DNA from: an uncultured Sphingomonadaceae bacterium
GTDB lineage: Bacteria; Pseudomonadota; Alphaproteobacteria; Sphingomonadales; Sphingomonadaceae
Direction: 5' to 3'
Assembly (NCBI GenBank): GCA_946479505.1
Contig: CAMLGC010000081.1
Span: 1-11,273, forward strand
DNA: 11,273 bases
The position numbers and the translations under genes are program-made. The notes under the pieces are model-generated. The model searched no databases, was not told the origin of the DNA, and saw only the letters and a program-made list of their open reading frames with translations. Shown here piece after piece: positions 1 to 6,582 of this stretch (positions are counted from its first letter, which is position 1; each line of letters begins with the position of its first letter).

Positions 1-37
1 CTGCCACCTCCCCTTACAGGGGAGGAAAATTGGGCAG
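1..37. repeat. Short intergenic hairpin repeat, copy 1
   Basis: A 7-bp perfect stem (cctcccc at 7-13, ggggagg at 19-25) closes a 5-base loop. It is followed by aaaattggg and flanked by a further ctgcc/ggcag pairing (1-5 and 33-37). A similar unit (stem cctccc/gggagg followed by aattttggg) occurs at 3291-3323. Two look-alike units in non-coding DNA suggest a short dispersed intergenic repeat. I recall units of this style as common in sphingomonad genomes, but copy number cannot be judged from one window. It could also act as the terminator of a gene lying to the left. The window edge may cut it. Confidence 0.5.
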
Positions 38-84
38 GACCCGCGTGGTTTGATTTGCAGAGCCTCGCCGACTACCTGCCACCC

Positions 85-495
85 ATGCGCACCCTCACCG
101 ACCTTCAGGACGAATACGAGTTTCTCGATGCCGACGACCGCTACCGCCTGCTGATCGAGCTGGGCCGCGAGCTGGAGGCGATGCCCGAGGCGCTCAAGAC
201 CGACGCGACATTGGTGCGCGGCTGCTCGGCGGCGGTGTGGGTCTATCCCACGGTGCGCGAGGACGGCAGCCTCCATTTCCTAGCCGACAGCAACGCCGCG
301 ATCACCAAGGGCATTATCGCGCTCGTGCTGCTGACGGTGCAGGACCGGAGCCCCCAGGCGATCCTCGCCACCGATATCGAGGCGTCGCTCGGGCCGTTCG
401 ACCTGCGCAATCAGCTCAGCTCGAACCGCACGCAGGGCATCCCCAACATGATCGCCCTCATCCGTGCGACGGCGGAGCGGCTCCGACCGGCGTAA
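85..495 (+). CDS. sufE: SufE family cysteine-desulfurase sulfur acceptor
   Basis: SufE accepts persulfide sulfur from the cysteine desulfurase SufS and passes it to the SufBCD scaffold for Fe-S cluster assembly in the cytoplasm. From the ATG at 85 the product is 136 residues, close to E. coli SufE (138). The acceptor cysteine is Cys47 in RGCSAAVWV, matching the GCxxxVW motif of the family. The N-terminal part (EYEFLDADDRYRLLIELG) and the C-terminal segment (LSSNRTQGIPNMI) also fit. An in-frame TTG at 55 would add 10 residues. I prefer the ATG because it gives the usual N-terminus, although neither start has a clear Shine-Dalgarno sequence. No other suf gene is in view, so it stands apart from any suf operon on this side. 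It converges with the J-domain gene, with only 4 bases between stop codons. Confidence 0.95.
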   Translation: MRTLTDLQDEYEFLDADDRYRLLIELGRELEAMPEALKTDATLVRGCSAAVWVYPTVREDGSLHFLADSNAAITKGIIALVLLTVQDRSPQAILATDIEASLGPFDLRNQLSSNRTQGIPNMIALIRATAERLRPA

Positions 496-499
496 GCGG

Positions 500-1036
500 C
501 TAATTCGGCCGCCATTCCTTCGCTTCCTCGGCGACGCGCAGCACCTCGTACGCGGCCTGGATCGCCTGGAAGCGAGCGGCTGCCTCGGCATCGCCGGGCC
601 GGAGATCGGGGTGGTTCTCCTTGGCGAGGCGGCGCCATGCGGCGCGGACGTCGGCGAATTCGGCGTCGGGATCGAGCTCGAGCACGGCGAGCGCGTGCAT
701 CTCGTCGCGGGTGCGCGAGCCGTCGCCGGGGCCGGCCCAGCCGTAATGCTTCGCTTCGGTATAGCCCGATGCGTCGCGCTGCTCCTCGGCCTCGCGGCGC
801 GCGGCCTCCTCGTCGCTCAGGCCTTCGAAGTAATTCCAGTTACGGTTGTATTCGGCGGCGTGGCGTTCGCAGAAATACCAGCGCTCGCTGCCGTTGGGCG
901 ATTTGGGCGCGGGGCGGTCGCCGGGCTCTTCACAGCCGTGGCGATCGCACAGGCGTACGCGCACCGCCTCGCGCTCGGCGCCATAGCCGCGCCAGCGGGG
1001 GAAGCCCCAATCGTGTGAGCGGGAAGAACGTGGCAT
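500..1036 (-). CDS. J-domain protein with N-terminal Cys/His cluster
   Basis: A 178-residue protein whose C-terminal ~60 residues (about 113-172) form a J domain, including the diagnostic HPD tripeptide at 142-144 in LAKENHPDLRPGD and the following helix FQAIQAAYEVL. J domains stimulate the ATPase of DnaK-type Hsp70 chaperones, so this is a likely Hsp70 co-chaperone with a special client. Cys30, Cys35, Cys56 and His59 (LCDRHGC and YFCERH) are spaced like a small zinc-binding knuckle. A charged, probably helical stretch (about 73-90) joins the halves. The J domain lies at the C-terminus, unlike classical DnaJ, and the G/F region and CxxCxGxG repeats are absent. The open frame continues upstream to 1486, but that part overlaps the next gene antisense. 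The start at 1036 leaves MPRSSRSHDWGFPRWRGYG, which I recognise as the conserved N-terminus. The precise client is unknown. Confidence 0.88.
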   Translation of the reverse strand: MPRSSRSHDWGFPRWRGYGAEREAVRVRLCDRHGCEEPGDRPAPKSPNGSERWYFCERHAAEYNRNWNYFEGLSDEEAARREAEEQRDASGYTEAKHYGWAGPGDGSRTRDEMHALAVLELDPDAEFADVRAAWRRLAKENHPDLRPGDAEAAARFQAIQAAYEVLRVAEEAKEWRPN

Positions 1037-1194
1037 CACGCGCGCATGTAGCGAGCCACGCGGCGATTTGCCATGGCGGCTGCGGAGAATCGGCATCGGG
1101 GACTGCCGGCAAGGGCGCGAGAGCCGCTCGCCGCGCGCGCGCGCCTCGCGCTCGACGCTGGCCGAGCGCAAGAATGCGCGTGACCGGTGCGGTC
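1037..1194. other. Non-coding gap between two minus-strand genes
   Basis: A gap of 158 bases between the start of the J-domain gene and the stop of the TonB-C gene. It is very GC-rich with alternating CG runs near 1128-1142. I see no clear promoter, terminator or conserved RNA in it. A promoter for the J-domain gene would be expected here. Confidence 0.4.
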
Positions 1195-3156
1195 TCAGCC
1201 GATGCGAAACTTGATCCGGTTGTTCTGCCCGCCGCAGCCGAGGCCGCCGTCGGGGCGGAACGATTTTTCGTACCGTGCGCCGCCGATCACGCTTTTGCCC
1301 GCCTTGGTGAAGACGAAAGGCGGATAGGAGACGATCGCCCGCTCGTTGAGGACATGCCCGTCCGCGTCGATGTCGAACTGGACCTGGGTCCACCCTTCGA
1401 ACCCCCAACGCTGCGCCTCGAAGGGAAAATCGCGCGAGCTGGCGCCGGCGTCGAGGAGTCGCGGCGCCGAATCGACGAGGGCGCACTGGCGGGCGTCGAG
1501 CCCGGAGCGCTCGAACGCTGCCTGCGCGGCCGTCGGGTTGCCTTCCCCGACCTCGAGCGAGGCGAGGCGGACAAGCGCCCCGACCTTGAGCGGGTGGTTG
1601 GCGGCGAGCGCGGCATCGTCGGCCACCTGCCGGAGCATCGTGCGCGCGCGATCCTCCTCCTTGCGGCGGATCCGATCGGCGAGCATCAGCCGGATCGCCG
1701 CGCGCGTCTCCGCGTCGCCAGCATAGACCGGCTGCGACAGCGCGGGCGAGACGGCGCGATCATACTCCTCGGCCGACCAGCCCTCGGGCGTCTCGCTCTC
1801 CCACACGAAGCGTTGCATCGCGAGCAAGGCTGTCGGGGGCGCGTGATGCGCGGCGAGGATTGCGACCGCTCGCCGGGCCAGCGCGTTGGTCTCCTCGCGC
1901 CCGACGACGCTGTTGGTGACGAGCGCGGCGAGCGGCGGCACCAGCGCGAGCGCGGTGGCGCCCGCCGCCTCGGCGCTGGCGAGCTGCGCACGTTGCGCGG
2001 GCAGCACCGCCGCATCCGAGCCGGTCGCGATCGGCGGCAACGAAACGCCCTGTTCGGCGAGCCAGGCGCCGAGCGCCGAATCCAGCCAGTCGCCGACCGA
2101 CGGGCGCTCGAAGGCGGTCGAGCAGCGCAGTTCGACGCGCGCGCGATAGCGGAAAAAGGGCGGCATCCGTTCGACCTGCTTGGGCGTCCACGACCATTGC
2201 CGTGCCGCCTGCGCGAAAGCGAGCGCCGCCTCGCCGCCGCCCGACGCATAGATGGGCGTGCTTTCCACGACCGTGCCATCGTCGCCGACGCTGAACTGGA
2301 CCACGGCGACGTCCTTCGGCCGGAGACCCTCCTCGCCGCCGCAATCGGGCACCTTCATCTGCACGCCGGCATCGAAATCGCCCTTGGGCAGCCGCCCCGC
2401 GCCGGTCATCGCCATATATTCGCGGGCAGCATCGTCGTCGCCGGCGAGCAGCGCGGCGATCGCATAATCCGACCGCGCGGCGACGTCGTAGAGATCGGTC
2501 TTGCTGGTGAGCCCGCCGAGCGCGTCGACGGCATCGTCTGCGGCCGCGCGCGCTCCCCTGAAATCGCCCTGGTTGAGCCGCCATTCGCTGCGGAGCTGAT
2601 CGAAGATCGCGGCGACGCCGTCATCGGCGTCGGTGGCGGCGAGGATCGTCTTGGCCTGGCCGAGCTCGTCGCCGACGCGCGCGGGATCGACGAAAATGTC
2701 GGTCGCGATCAACCCGCGCAGCATCTTGAGCTTGTACGCGGGCGACGGCGCGAGCGCCACGGCGTGCCGGTACGCGGTGGCCGCGCTGGCGTAATCGAGC
2801 GCAGCCTCGCCGACCTCGCCGAGGCGGGCCCAGGCGAGGAAGCGATCCTCGTCGAGGGACTTGTCGTTTTCGGGCATGCCGACGAGCCCGGCGCGCGCGG
2901 CCTCCACCGCTTCCGCCTTGCGATCGAGCGCGAACAGCGCCTCGCTCTTGCGCACCTCGATGATCGCCACGTTGCGCGAATTGCCCCGAACGCGCTCTTC
3001 GAGCCCGTTCCACGCGCGCAACGCGGCCTCGTTCTCGCCCTTGACCATGAGCGCGGTGGCCGCCTCGAACGCCTGCTGGACGGTCTGCTCCTGCGCGGGC
3101 GCGGACGCCGCGAGCGCGACCGTGGCCATGCCGAGGCCGATCCCTGCTAACCTCAT
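1195..3156 (-). CDS. Exported protein with two TonB-C-like modules
   Basis: A 653-residue protein with a clear signal peptide: hydrophobic core in MRLAGIGLGMATVALAASA and a likely cleavage after Ala21 in APA|QEQ. Residues about 22-250 are helical and alanine-rich, resembling a tetratricopeptide-type solenoid. Two regions look like TonB C-terminal folds: about 270-345 (VVQFSVGDDGTVVESTPIY then AARQWSWTPK) and about 575-652 (VQFDIDADGHVLNERAIV to the C-terminus). Each keeps the V.F.VD.DG.V pattern. Between them is another helical part. There is no N-terminal membrane anchor of TonB type and no proline-rich spacer, so it is unlikely to transduce energy like TonB itself, although automatic pipelines may name it so. 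It probably acts in the periplasm, in an unknown role. The start at 3156 is supported by ggggaggag ending 4 bases upstream and by a promoter at 3179-3207. It is transcribed alone. Confidence 0.88.
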   Translation of the reverse strand: MRLAGIGLGMATVALAASAPAQEQTVQQAFEAATALMVKGENEAALRAWNGLEERVRGNSRNVAIIEVRKSEALFALDRKAEAVEAARAGLVGMPENDKSLDEDRFLAWARLGEVGEAALDYASAATAYRHAVALAPSPAYKLKMLRGLIATDIFVDPARVGDELGQAKTILAATDADDGVAAIFDQLRSEWRLNQGDFRGARAAADDAVDALGGLTSKTDLYDVAARSDYAIAALLAGDDDAAREYMAMTGAGRLPKGDFDAGVQMKVPDCGGEEGLRPKDVAVVQFSVGDDGTVVESTPIYASGGGEAALAFAQAARQWSWTPKQVERMPPFFRYRARVELRCSTAFERPSVGDWLDSALGAWLAEQGVSLPPIATGSDAAVLPAQRAQLASAEAAGATALALVPPLAALVTNSVVGREETNALARRAVAILAAHHAPPTALLAMQRFVWESETPEGWSAEEYDRAVSPALSQPVYAGDAETRAAIRLMLADRIRRKEEDRARTMLRQVADDAALAANHPLKVGALVRLASLEVGEGNPTAAQAAFERSGLDARQCALVDSAPRLLDAGASSRDFPFEAQRWGFEGWTQVQFDIDADGHVLNERAIVSYPPFVFTKAGKSVIGGARYEKSFRPDGGLGCGGQNNRIKFRIG

Positions 3157-3160
3157 ACGA

Positions 3161-3169
3161 CTCCTCCCC
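3161..3169 (-). promoter_or_regulatory. Strong Shine-Dalgarno fixing the start at 3156
   Basis: On the minus strand the sequence is ggggaggag, 4 bases before the ATG. It settles the start, since the open frame itself extends 89 codons further upstream with no such site and across the promoter. Confidence 0.85.
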
Positions 3170-3178
3170 TTTTCCCGG

Positions 3179-3207
3179 AGTATGTCGCAGAGAGCCGGAG
3201 AGGTAAA
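3179..3207 (-). promoter_or_regulatory. Sigma-70-like promoter of the TonB-C protein gene
   Basis: On the minus strand, TTTACC (3207-3202) and CATACT (3184-3179) are separated by exactly 17 bases. Each matches the TTGACA/TATAAT consensus at 4 of 6 positions. Initiation about 7 bases after the -10 box would give a leader of roughly 15-20 bases carrying the strong ribosome binding site. The call rests on spacing and position only. Confidence 0.55.
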
Positions 3208-3290
3208 GCGAGGCGAACCATCGTCCCTCGGGGCAGCCGTTGCGAACAGCGTCTGCGCTGCCGCCCCTCCACCAAGCCGCTTCGCGTCTT

Positions 3291-3323
3291 GGTCCCCCTC
3301 CCGTTTCGGGGAGGAATTTTGGG
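3291..3323. repeat. Short intergenic hairpin repeat, copy 2
   Basis: The stem cctccc (3297-3302) pairs with gggagg (3309-3314), followed by aattttggg. This resembles the unit at 1-37 in stem sequence and in the AATT-GGG tail. It lies between the TonB-C gene promoter and rnpB. Confidence 0.5.
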
Positions 3324-3356
3324 AAGCGCGAGGGCGGCCGTGCGGATGCGCGCGAC

Positions 3357-3379
3357 GGCGATTAGCAGGGCTAATCGCC
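3357..3379 (-). terminator. Hairpin after rnpB, possible terminator
   Basis: A perfect 9-bp stem (ggcgattag at 3357-3365 with ctaatcgcc at 3371-3379) and a 5-base loop, about 10 bases beyond the 3' end of RNase P RNA on the minus strand. The position fits transcript termination or 3'-end protection. There is no T-tract after it on the minus strand (GTCGCGCG follows), so it is not a textbook intrinsic terminator. Confidence 0.5.
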
Positions 3380-3388
3380 TCGCATCGG

Positions 3389-3776
3389 CGTGCCAGAGGG
3401 CCTGTAAGCCGGGTTCTGTCCACCCCTTGCAGGGATAGGCGACCATTCCTCTACGCCGGCAGTTGCCTGCCGGCTCTAGCGACCAACCCGGGCGACGGGC
3501 CGGAACGATGCCCATCTGCCGCCCCTATTCGGTCTTGCTCCCGGTGGGGTTTGCCGTGCCGCGGCCGTTGCCGGCGCGCGCGGTGCGCTCTTGCCGCACC
3601 CTTTCACCCTTGCCTGCCTCGCGGACGAGACATTGGCGGTCTGCTCTCTGTGGCACTTTCCCTGATTCCGGCCGAGACCGGAACCGCCGGGCGTTACCCG
3701 GCACCGTCGTTTCCGTGGAGCCCGGACTTTCCTCGGCGCACCGAAGTGCGACGCGGCCGCCCGGCCCTCTGGCGCC
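3389..3776 (-). ncRNA. rnpB: RNase P RNA (bacterial type A)
   Basis: Catalytic RNA of ribonuclease P, which removes 5' leaders from tRNA precursors. Read on the minus strand it shows the universally conserved blocks in order: GAGGAAAGTCCGGGCTCC (5' strand of P4), AGTGCCACAGAGA, AGGGTGAAAGGGTGCGG then AAGAGCGCACCG, AAACCCCACC, GGAGCAAGACCGAATAGG, GGTTGGTCG, TAGAGGAATG, and ACAGAACCCGGCTTA (3' strand of P4). The ends pair in a perfect 11-bp P1 helix: gccagagggcc at 3392-3402 and ggccctctggc at 3763-3773 on the plus strand. Length of about 385 nt is normal for the class. Exact mature ends are uncertain by a few bases. Open frames crossing this stretch are spurious. Confidence 0.97.
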
Positions 3777-3780
3777 TTTG

Positions 3781-3807
3781 CCCATAGCGTCGTGCCGACG
3801 CTATGGG
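3781..3807. repeat. Perfect 12-bp hairpin just upstream of rnpB
   Basis: The arms cccatagcgtcg (3781-3792) and cgacgctatggg (3796-3807) are perfectly complementary around the loop tgc. It begins 5 bases upstream of the annotated 5' end of RNase P RNA. It could be a leader structure in the precursor, an operator overlapping the rnpB promoter, or a stop signal for the transcript arriving from the amidase gene. No T-tract follows on either strand. Confidence 0.7.
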
Positions 3808-3809
3808 AA

Positions 3810-3890
3810 GCGGCACCAGCCCACTCCCCCACCCAACCAACCGATGCGATTATCCTATGGGTGGTCGGGTGGGGAGCGGGCTGGTGCCGC
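3810..3890. repeat. Long imperfect hairpin between amidase gene and rnpB
   Basis: The outer arms gcggcaccagccc (3810-3822) and gggctggtgccgc (3878-3890) pair perfectly over 13 bp. Pairing continues inward for 16 more pairs with three mismatches and one bulged C, leaving a 16-base loop at 3843-3858. That makes about 29 bp in 81 bases. It starts 11 bases after the amidase stop codon on the minus strand. The loop is the most AT-rich part and contains gataat on the minus strand, without a matching -35 box. It is possibly a Rho-type or RNase III-processed 3' end, a small RNA, or a REP-like element. Confidence 0.7.
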
Positions 3891-3901
3891 GATCAAATTT
3901 C

Positions 3902-4585
3902 TCAATCGTCGCCCTGGGGCTTGGGGAGCAACAGCGCCAGCAGGAGCATGCGGCATTCGGCGTCGACCTCGCCGTCGACGAGCTCGGGGCGGAAGCGGCG
4001 CTGGAAGGCCATGATCGCGGACATCGGCTCGCGCGTGTCGTAGCCGAAGCGTTCGAGCGCCATCAGAAAGCCGCCCTCGGTCCAGTGCGGGTCCATAAGG
4101 TTCGCGGTCGGGCGCGGGAGCGCGAGGCGGCGGCGCGCGAGCTCGGCCCAGGGGAAGAGCTCGCCCGGATCGCGCTTCCTCGCGGGCGCGATGTCCGAAT
4201 GGCCGACGATATTGCCGCGGGTGATCTCGTAGCGGTCCTTGATCTCGGCGACGAGCCGGACGACGCTCCCGATCTGCTCGTCCGGGAAGGGGCGATAGCC
4301 GAATTCGTGGCCGGGGTTGACGATCTCGATCCCGACCGAGGCCGAGTTGACGTCGGTGATCCCGCGCCACGAGGATTTGCCCGCGTGCCAGGCGCGCTTT
4401 TCCTCGTCGACGAGGCGCAGCATCGTCCCGTCCTCGGCGACGACATAGTGCGCGGAGACCTTGGCCTCGGGGTCGCGCAGGCGGGCGATCGCGGCCTCGC
4501 CGGTCTTCATGCCCGTATAGTGGAGCACGATCATCGACACGGGCAGGCTGCGCTCGTCGAAATTGGGGGACGGCGCGTCGATCAT
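3902..4585 (-). CDS. N-acetylmuramoyl-L-alanine amidase, AmpD/AmiD type
   Basis: A 227-residue zinc amidase of the Amidase_2 family, which cuts the bond between MurNAc (or anhydro-MurNAc) and L-alanine in muropeptides. Zinc ligands are His22 (VLHYTG), His129 (VGHSDIAP) and Asp139 (ARKRDPG). Glu87 (VGIEIVN) and Lys137 match the catalytic Glu and Lys of AmpD. Residues about 160-220 resemble the small C-terminal peptidoglycan-binding-type domain of AmiD (WTEGGFLMALERFGYDTREP, then AFQRRFRP). There is no signal peptide or lipobox, so a cytoplasmic recycling role like AmpD is likely despite the AmiD-like architecture. The choice between the two names is open. It starts 41 bases after the cheR stop on the same strand and is the last gene of the run. 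The Shine-Dalgarno before its ATG is weak. Confidence 0.92.
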   Translation of the reverse strand: MIDAPSPNFDERSLPVSMIVLHYTGMKTGEAAIARLRDPEAKVSAHYVVAEDGTMLRLVDEEKRAWHAGKSSWRGITDVNSASVGIEIVNPGHEFGYRPFPDEQIGSVVRLVAEIKDRYEITRGNIVGHSDIAPARKRDPGELFPWAELARRRLALPRPTANLMDPHWTEGGFLMALERFGYDTREPMSAIMAFQRRFRPELVDGEVDAECRMLLLALLLPKPQGDD

Positions 4586-4626
4586 CCCGACGGCTTGGCG
4601 CGGGCGCGGGCCGATGTAAAGCGGCC

Positions 4627-5499
4627 TCAGACCGCCTTGGCCAGGGGCGCCCCAGCGATCGAAAGGCCGGTCGCCTCATAAAGGCCGCGGAAGCCGGGGC
4701 TCGGCTTGAAGGCATCGGTCTGGCCGATCACCGTCTCGCCCGCACCGAGCACGAGCAGCCCGCCGGGACGGATGACCTGCGCGAAGGTTTCGAACACCTG
4801 ACGGCGCAGGCCCGCCGCGAGATAGAGGAGGACGTTGCGGCACAACACGATGTCGAAGCGGCCGATCGGGGGCGCGTCGTTGACGAGGTTCTGGCGGCGG
4901 AACTGGACCTGGCGGACGAGCTCGGGGCGCGCGACCCAATCGCCGCCGTCGGTATCGAACCACATCATCATGCGGCGCACCGCCAGCCCGCGCTGTATCT
5001 CGAACTGCGAATAGCGGCCCTCGCGCGCGCGGGCGAGCGCGGCCTCCGAAACGTCGGTCGCGACGATGTCCGGGAAGGGCAAGGTCTCGCGCTCGGCATG
5101 CTCGCTGAACAACATCGCGAGCGACAAGGGCTCCTGCCCCGTCGAGCAGCCCGCCGACCAGATGCGCACGCGGCGGCCGGGATTGTCGCGGCCGACGCGC
5201 GCCGCGGCCTCGGCGACCATGTCGAAAACCTGGGAATCGCGGAAGAAGAAACTTTCCTGATTGAGCAAGGCGTCCACCACTTCCTCCGCAAGTTCGGGCG
5301 CCCGCCCGTCCAATACCCGTGAAACCAGTTGATCGAGGCTGTCGAGCCCGCGGGCGCGCAGCACCGGCTTGAGCGCGGTTTCGATCCGCCAGGCACGGTT
5401 GGCGTCGATCTGCTGCCCGGTGCGCGATTCGAGCAACGCCGCGATCACGTTCATCGCGCCGGTCGATCGCGTCGGGCCGGCGGGTCCTGGAATCAGCAT
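4627..5499 (-). CDS. cheR: Chemotaxis protein-glutamate O-methyltransferase CheR
   Basis: CheR transfers methyl groups from S-adenosylmethionine to glutamates of chemoreceptors, resetting the signal. The protein has 290 residues. The N-terminal helical domain is about 16-90, including LLNQESFFFRD at 78-88. The SAM-binding methyltransferase domain contains WSAGCSTGQEP (114-124), VATDVSEAALARA (146-158) and FDIVLCRNVLLYL (215-227). The ATG at 5499 overlaps the cheB stop (ATGCTGA) and has a strong GGAGGG 4 bases upstream, so I prefer it over the internal Met16 start. The first 15 residues are a short proline-rich extension of no known role. It pairs functionally with the preceding cheB. No C-terminal TPR extension is present. 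Confidence 0.96.
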   Translation of the reverse strand: MLIPGPAGPTRSTGAMNVIAALLESRTGQQIDANRAWRIETALKPVLRARGLDSLDQLVSRVLDGRAPELAEEVVDALLNQESFFFRDSQVFDMVAEAAARVGRDNPGRRVRIWSAGCSTGQEPLSLAMLFSEHAERETLPFPDIVATDVSEAALARAREGRYSQFEIQRGLAVRRMMMWFDTDGGDWVARPELVRQVQFRRQNLVNDAPPIGRFDIVLCRNVLLYLAAGLRRQVFETFAQVIRPGGLLVLGAGETVIGQTDAFKPSPGFRGLYEATGLSIAGAPLAKAV

Positions 5500-6569
5500 G
5501 GCACCCTCCGGCGTGCGATGACGAACTGGCCGATCACGTCGGGCGGGAGCACCGCCGCGGCGATTCCCGCGCTCGCGACCGCGCCGGGCATCCCCCACAC
5601 GACCGAGCTCGCCTGATCCTGCGCGACGACGCAGCCGCCGGCATCGGCAATCGCGCGCGCGCCATCGGCACCGTCGCGCCCCATCCCGCTCAGCACGATC
5701 GCGAGCGCGCGGGCGCCATATACCTGAGCGACCGAGGCGAACATCGGATCGACCGAGGGCAGGCAGCCGCTCTTCGCGGGCCGGCGGTCGAGCCGGATCG
5801 CCGCACCGCCGCCCGAGCGGACGACGCGGAGATGCGCATCTCCAGGCGCGACGATCGCGCGGCCGCGCGTGATCCGCATATGATCCGCGGCGACCGCGCA
5901 GGGGCGGCCCGCGAGCACCGCGATCTGCGCGGCGAAATAGGACATGAACGAATCGGGCAGGTGCTGGGTGATGAGGATCGGCACATCGAAATCGGCGGGC
6001 AGCGCGCGCAGCACGCGGCTGAGCGCGTGGATGCCGCCGGTCGAGGCGCCGATCGCGACCACGTCGAAATCGTCGCCGCGCGGCAGCGGGAAGGTCGTGG
6101 GGGTCGACGCGCCGCCGCCGCCGGGCTGCGGCTGGACGAGGCGCGCGAGCTTCGCCGCCAGCAGATCGGCGAAGCGGCTGAGCTGGCCCCCGCCGCTGGG
6201 TTTTTCGAGCGTATCGGCCGCGCCGAGCGCAAGCGCCTGGATCGCCGCGGCGCCGCCGTCTCCGGCCGAGGACGAGACGACGAGCACGCGCGCGCCGTTG
6301 CCCGCGGCGACGATGTCGGGCAGCGCCGAAAGGCCGTCCATGCCCGGAAGCTCGATGTCGAGCAGGATGACGTCGACCGACGCCTTGGCGAGAAAGCCGA
6401 GCGCCGCGGGCACATCCGAGACCGCGCCCGCTACCGCGAACCGCTCGCCATGATCGACGAGCCGGCCGATCACGGCGCGCGCGACGACCGAATCGTCGAC
6501 GATCAGGATGCGCGCGGGCGGCGTACCCGCGCCGGAGCCGGGAAGTGCCTCGCGGGGCGACGTGGACAT
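5493..6569 (-). CDS. cheB: Chemotaxis protein-glutamate methylesterase CheB
   Basis: CheB removes methyl groups from chemoreceptors (and deamidates glutamines) once phosphorylated by CheA. The 358 residues form two domains. The receiver is about 20-140, with acidic pocket Asp25-Asp26 (LIVDDS), phospho-acceptor Asp71 (VILLDIELPGMDG) and Lys123 (LEKP). After a Gly/Pro-rich linker (about 146-165) comes the esterase domain, with catalytic triad Ser176 (GASTGG), His203 (ITQHLP) and Asp299 (SGMGRDGADG). All key residues are present. It lies 13 bases after cheY and overlaps cheR by 7 bases, which implies coupled synthesis of the two adaptation enzymes. The Shine-Dalgarno before the ATG is poor, so translation may depend on coupling to cheY. 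Confidence 0.97.
   Translation of the reverse strand: MSTSPREALPGSGAGTPPARILIVDDSVVARAVIGRLVDHGERFAVAGAVSDVPAALGFLAKASVDVILLDIELPGMDGLSALPDIVAAGNGARVLVVSSSAGDGGAAAIQALALGAADTLEKPSGGGQLSRFADLLAAKLARLVQPQPGGGGASTPTTFPLPRGDDFDVVAIGASTGGIHALSRVLRALPADFDVPILITQHLPDSFMSYFAAQIAVLAGRPCAVAADHMRITRGRAIVAPGDAHLRVVRSGGGAAIRLDRRPAKSGCLPSVDPMFASVAQVYGARALAIVLSGMGRDGADGARAIADAGGCVVAQDQASSVVWGMPGAVASAGIAAAVLPPDVIGQFVIARRRVPC
5504..5509 (-). promoter_or_regulatory. Shine-Dalgarno for cheR inside the end of cheB
   Basis: GGAGGG on the minus strand, 4 bases before the cheR ATG and inside the last codons of cheB. It decides the start at 5499 rather than at 5454. Confidence 0.8.
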
Positions 6570-6582
6570 GAAGATGGCCCGA

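Noticed and set aside
1120..1145. Alternating CG run as a regulatory or Z-DNA element
   Set aside because: Similar runs of cgcgcg occur throughout this GC-rich window, so this one is not distinctive.
637..3150. Very long plus-strand open frame (837 codons) opposite the J-domain and TonB-C genes
   Set aside because: Its product is Arg/Gly-rich low-complexity sequence with no recognisable motif. The minus strand has a signal peptide, strong ribosome binding site and conserved domains. Long antisense frames are usual in GC-rich DNA.
3781..3890. 6S RNA or tmRNA upstream of rnpB
   Set aside because: The region is too short and lacks the 6S central bubble layout and any tmRNA tag frame or tRNA-like end.
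3463..4014. Plus-strand open frames crossing the rnpB region
   Set aside because: They run through the conserved blocks of RNase P RNA and the hairpins. The coding potential is accidental.
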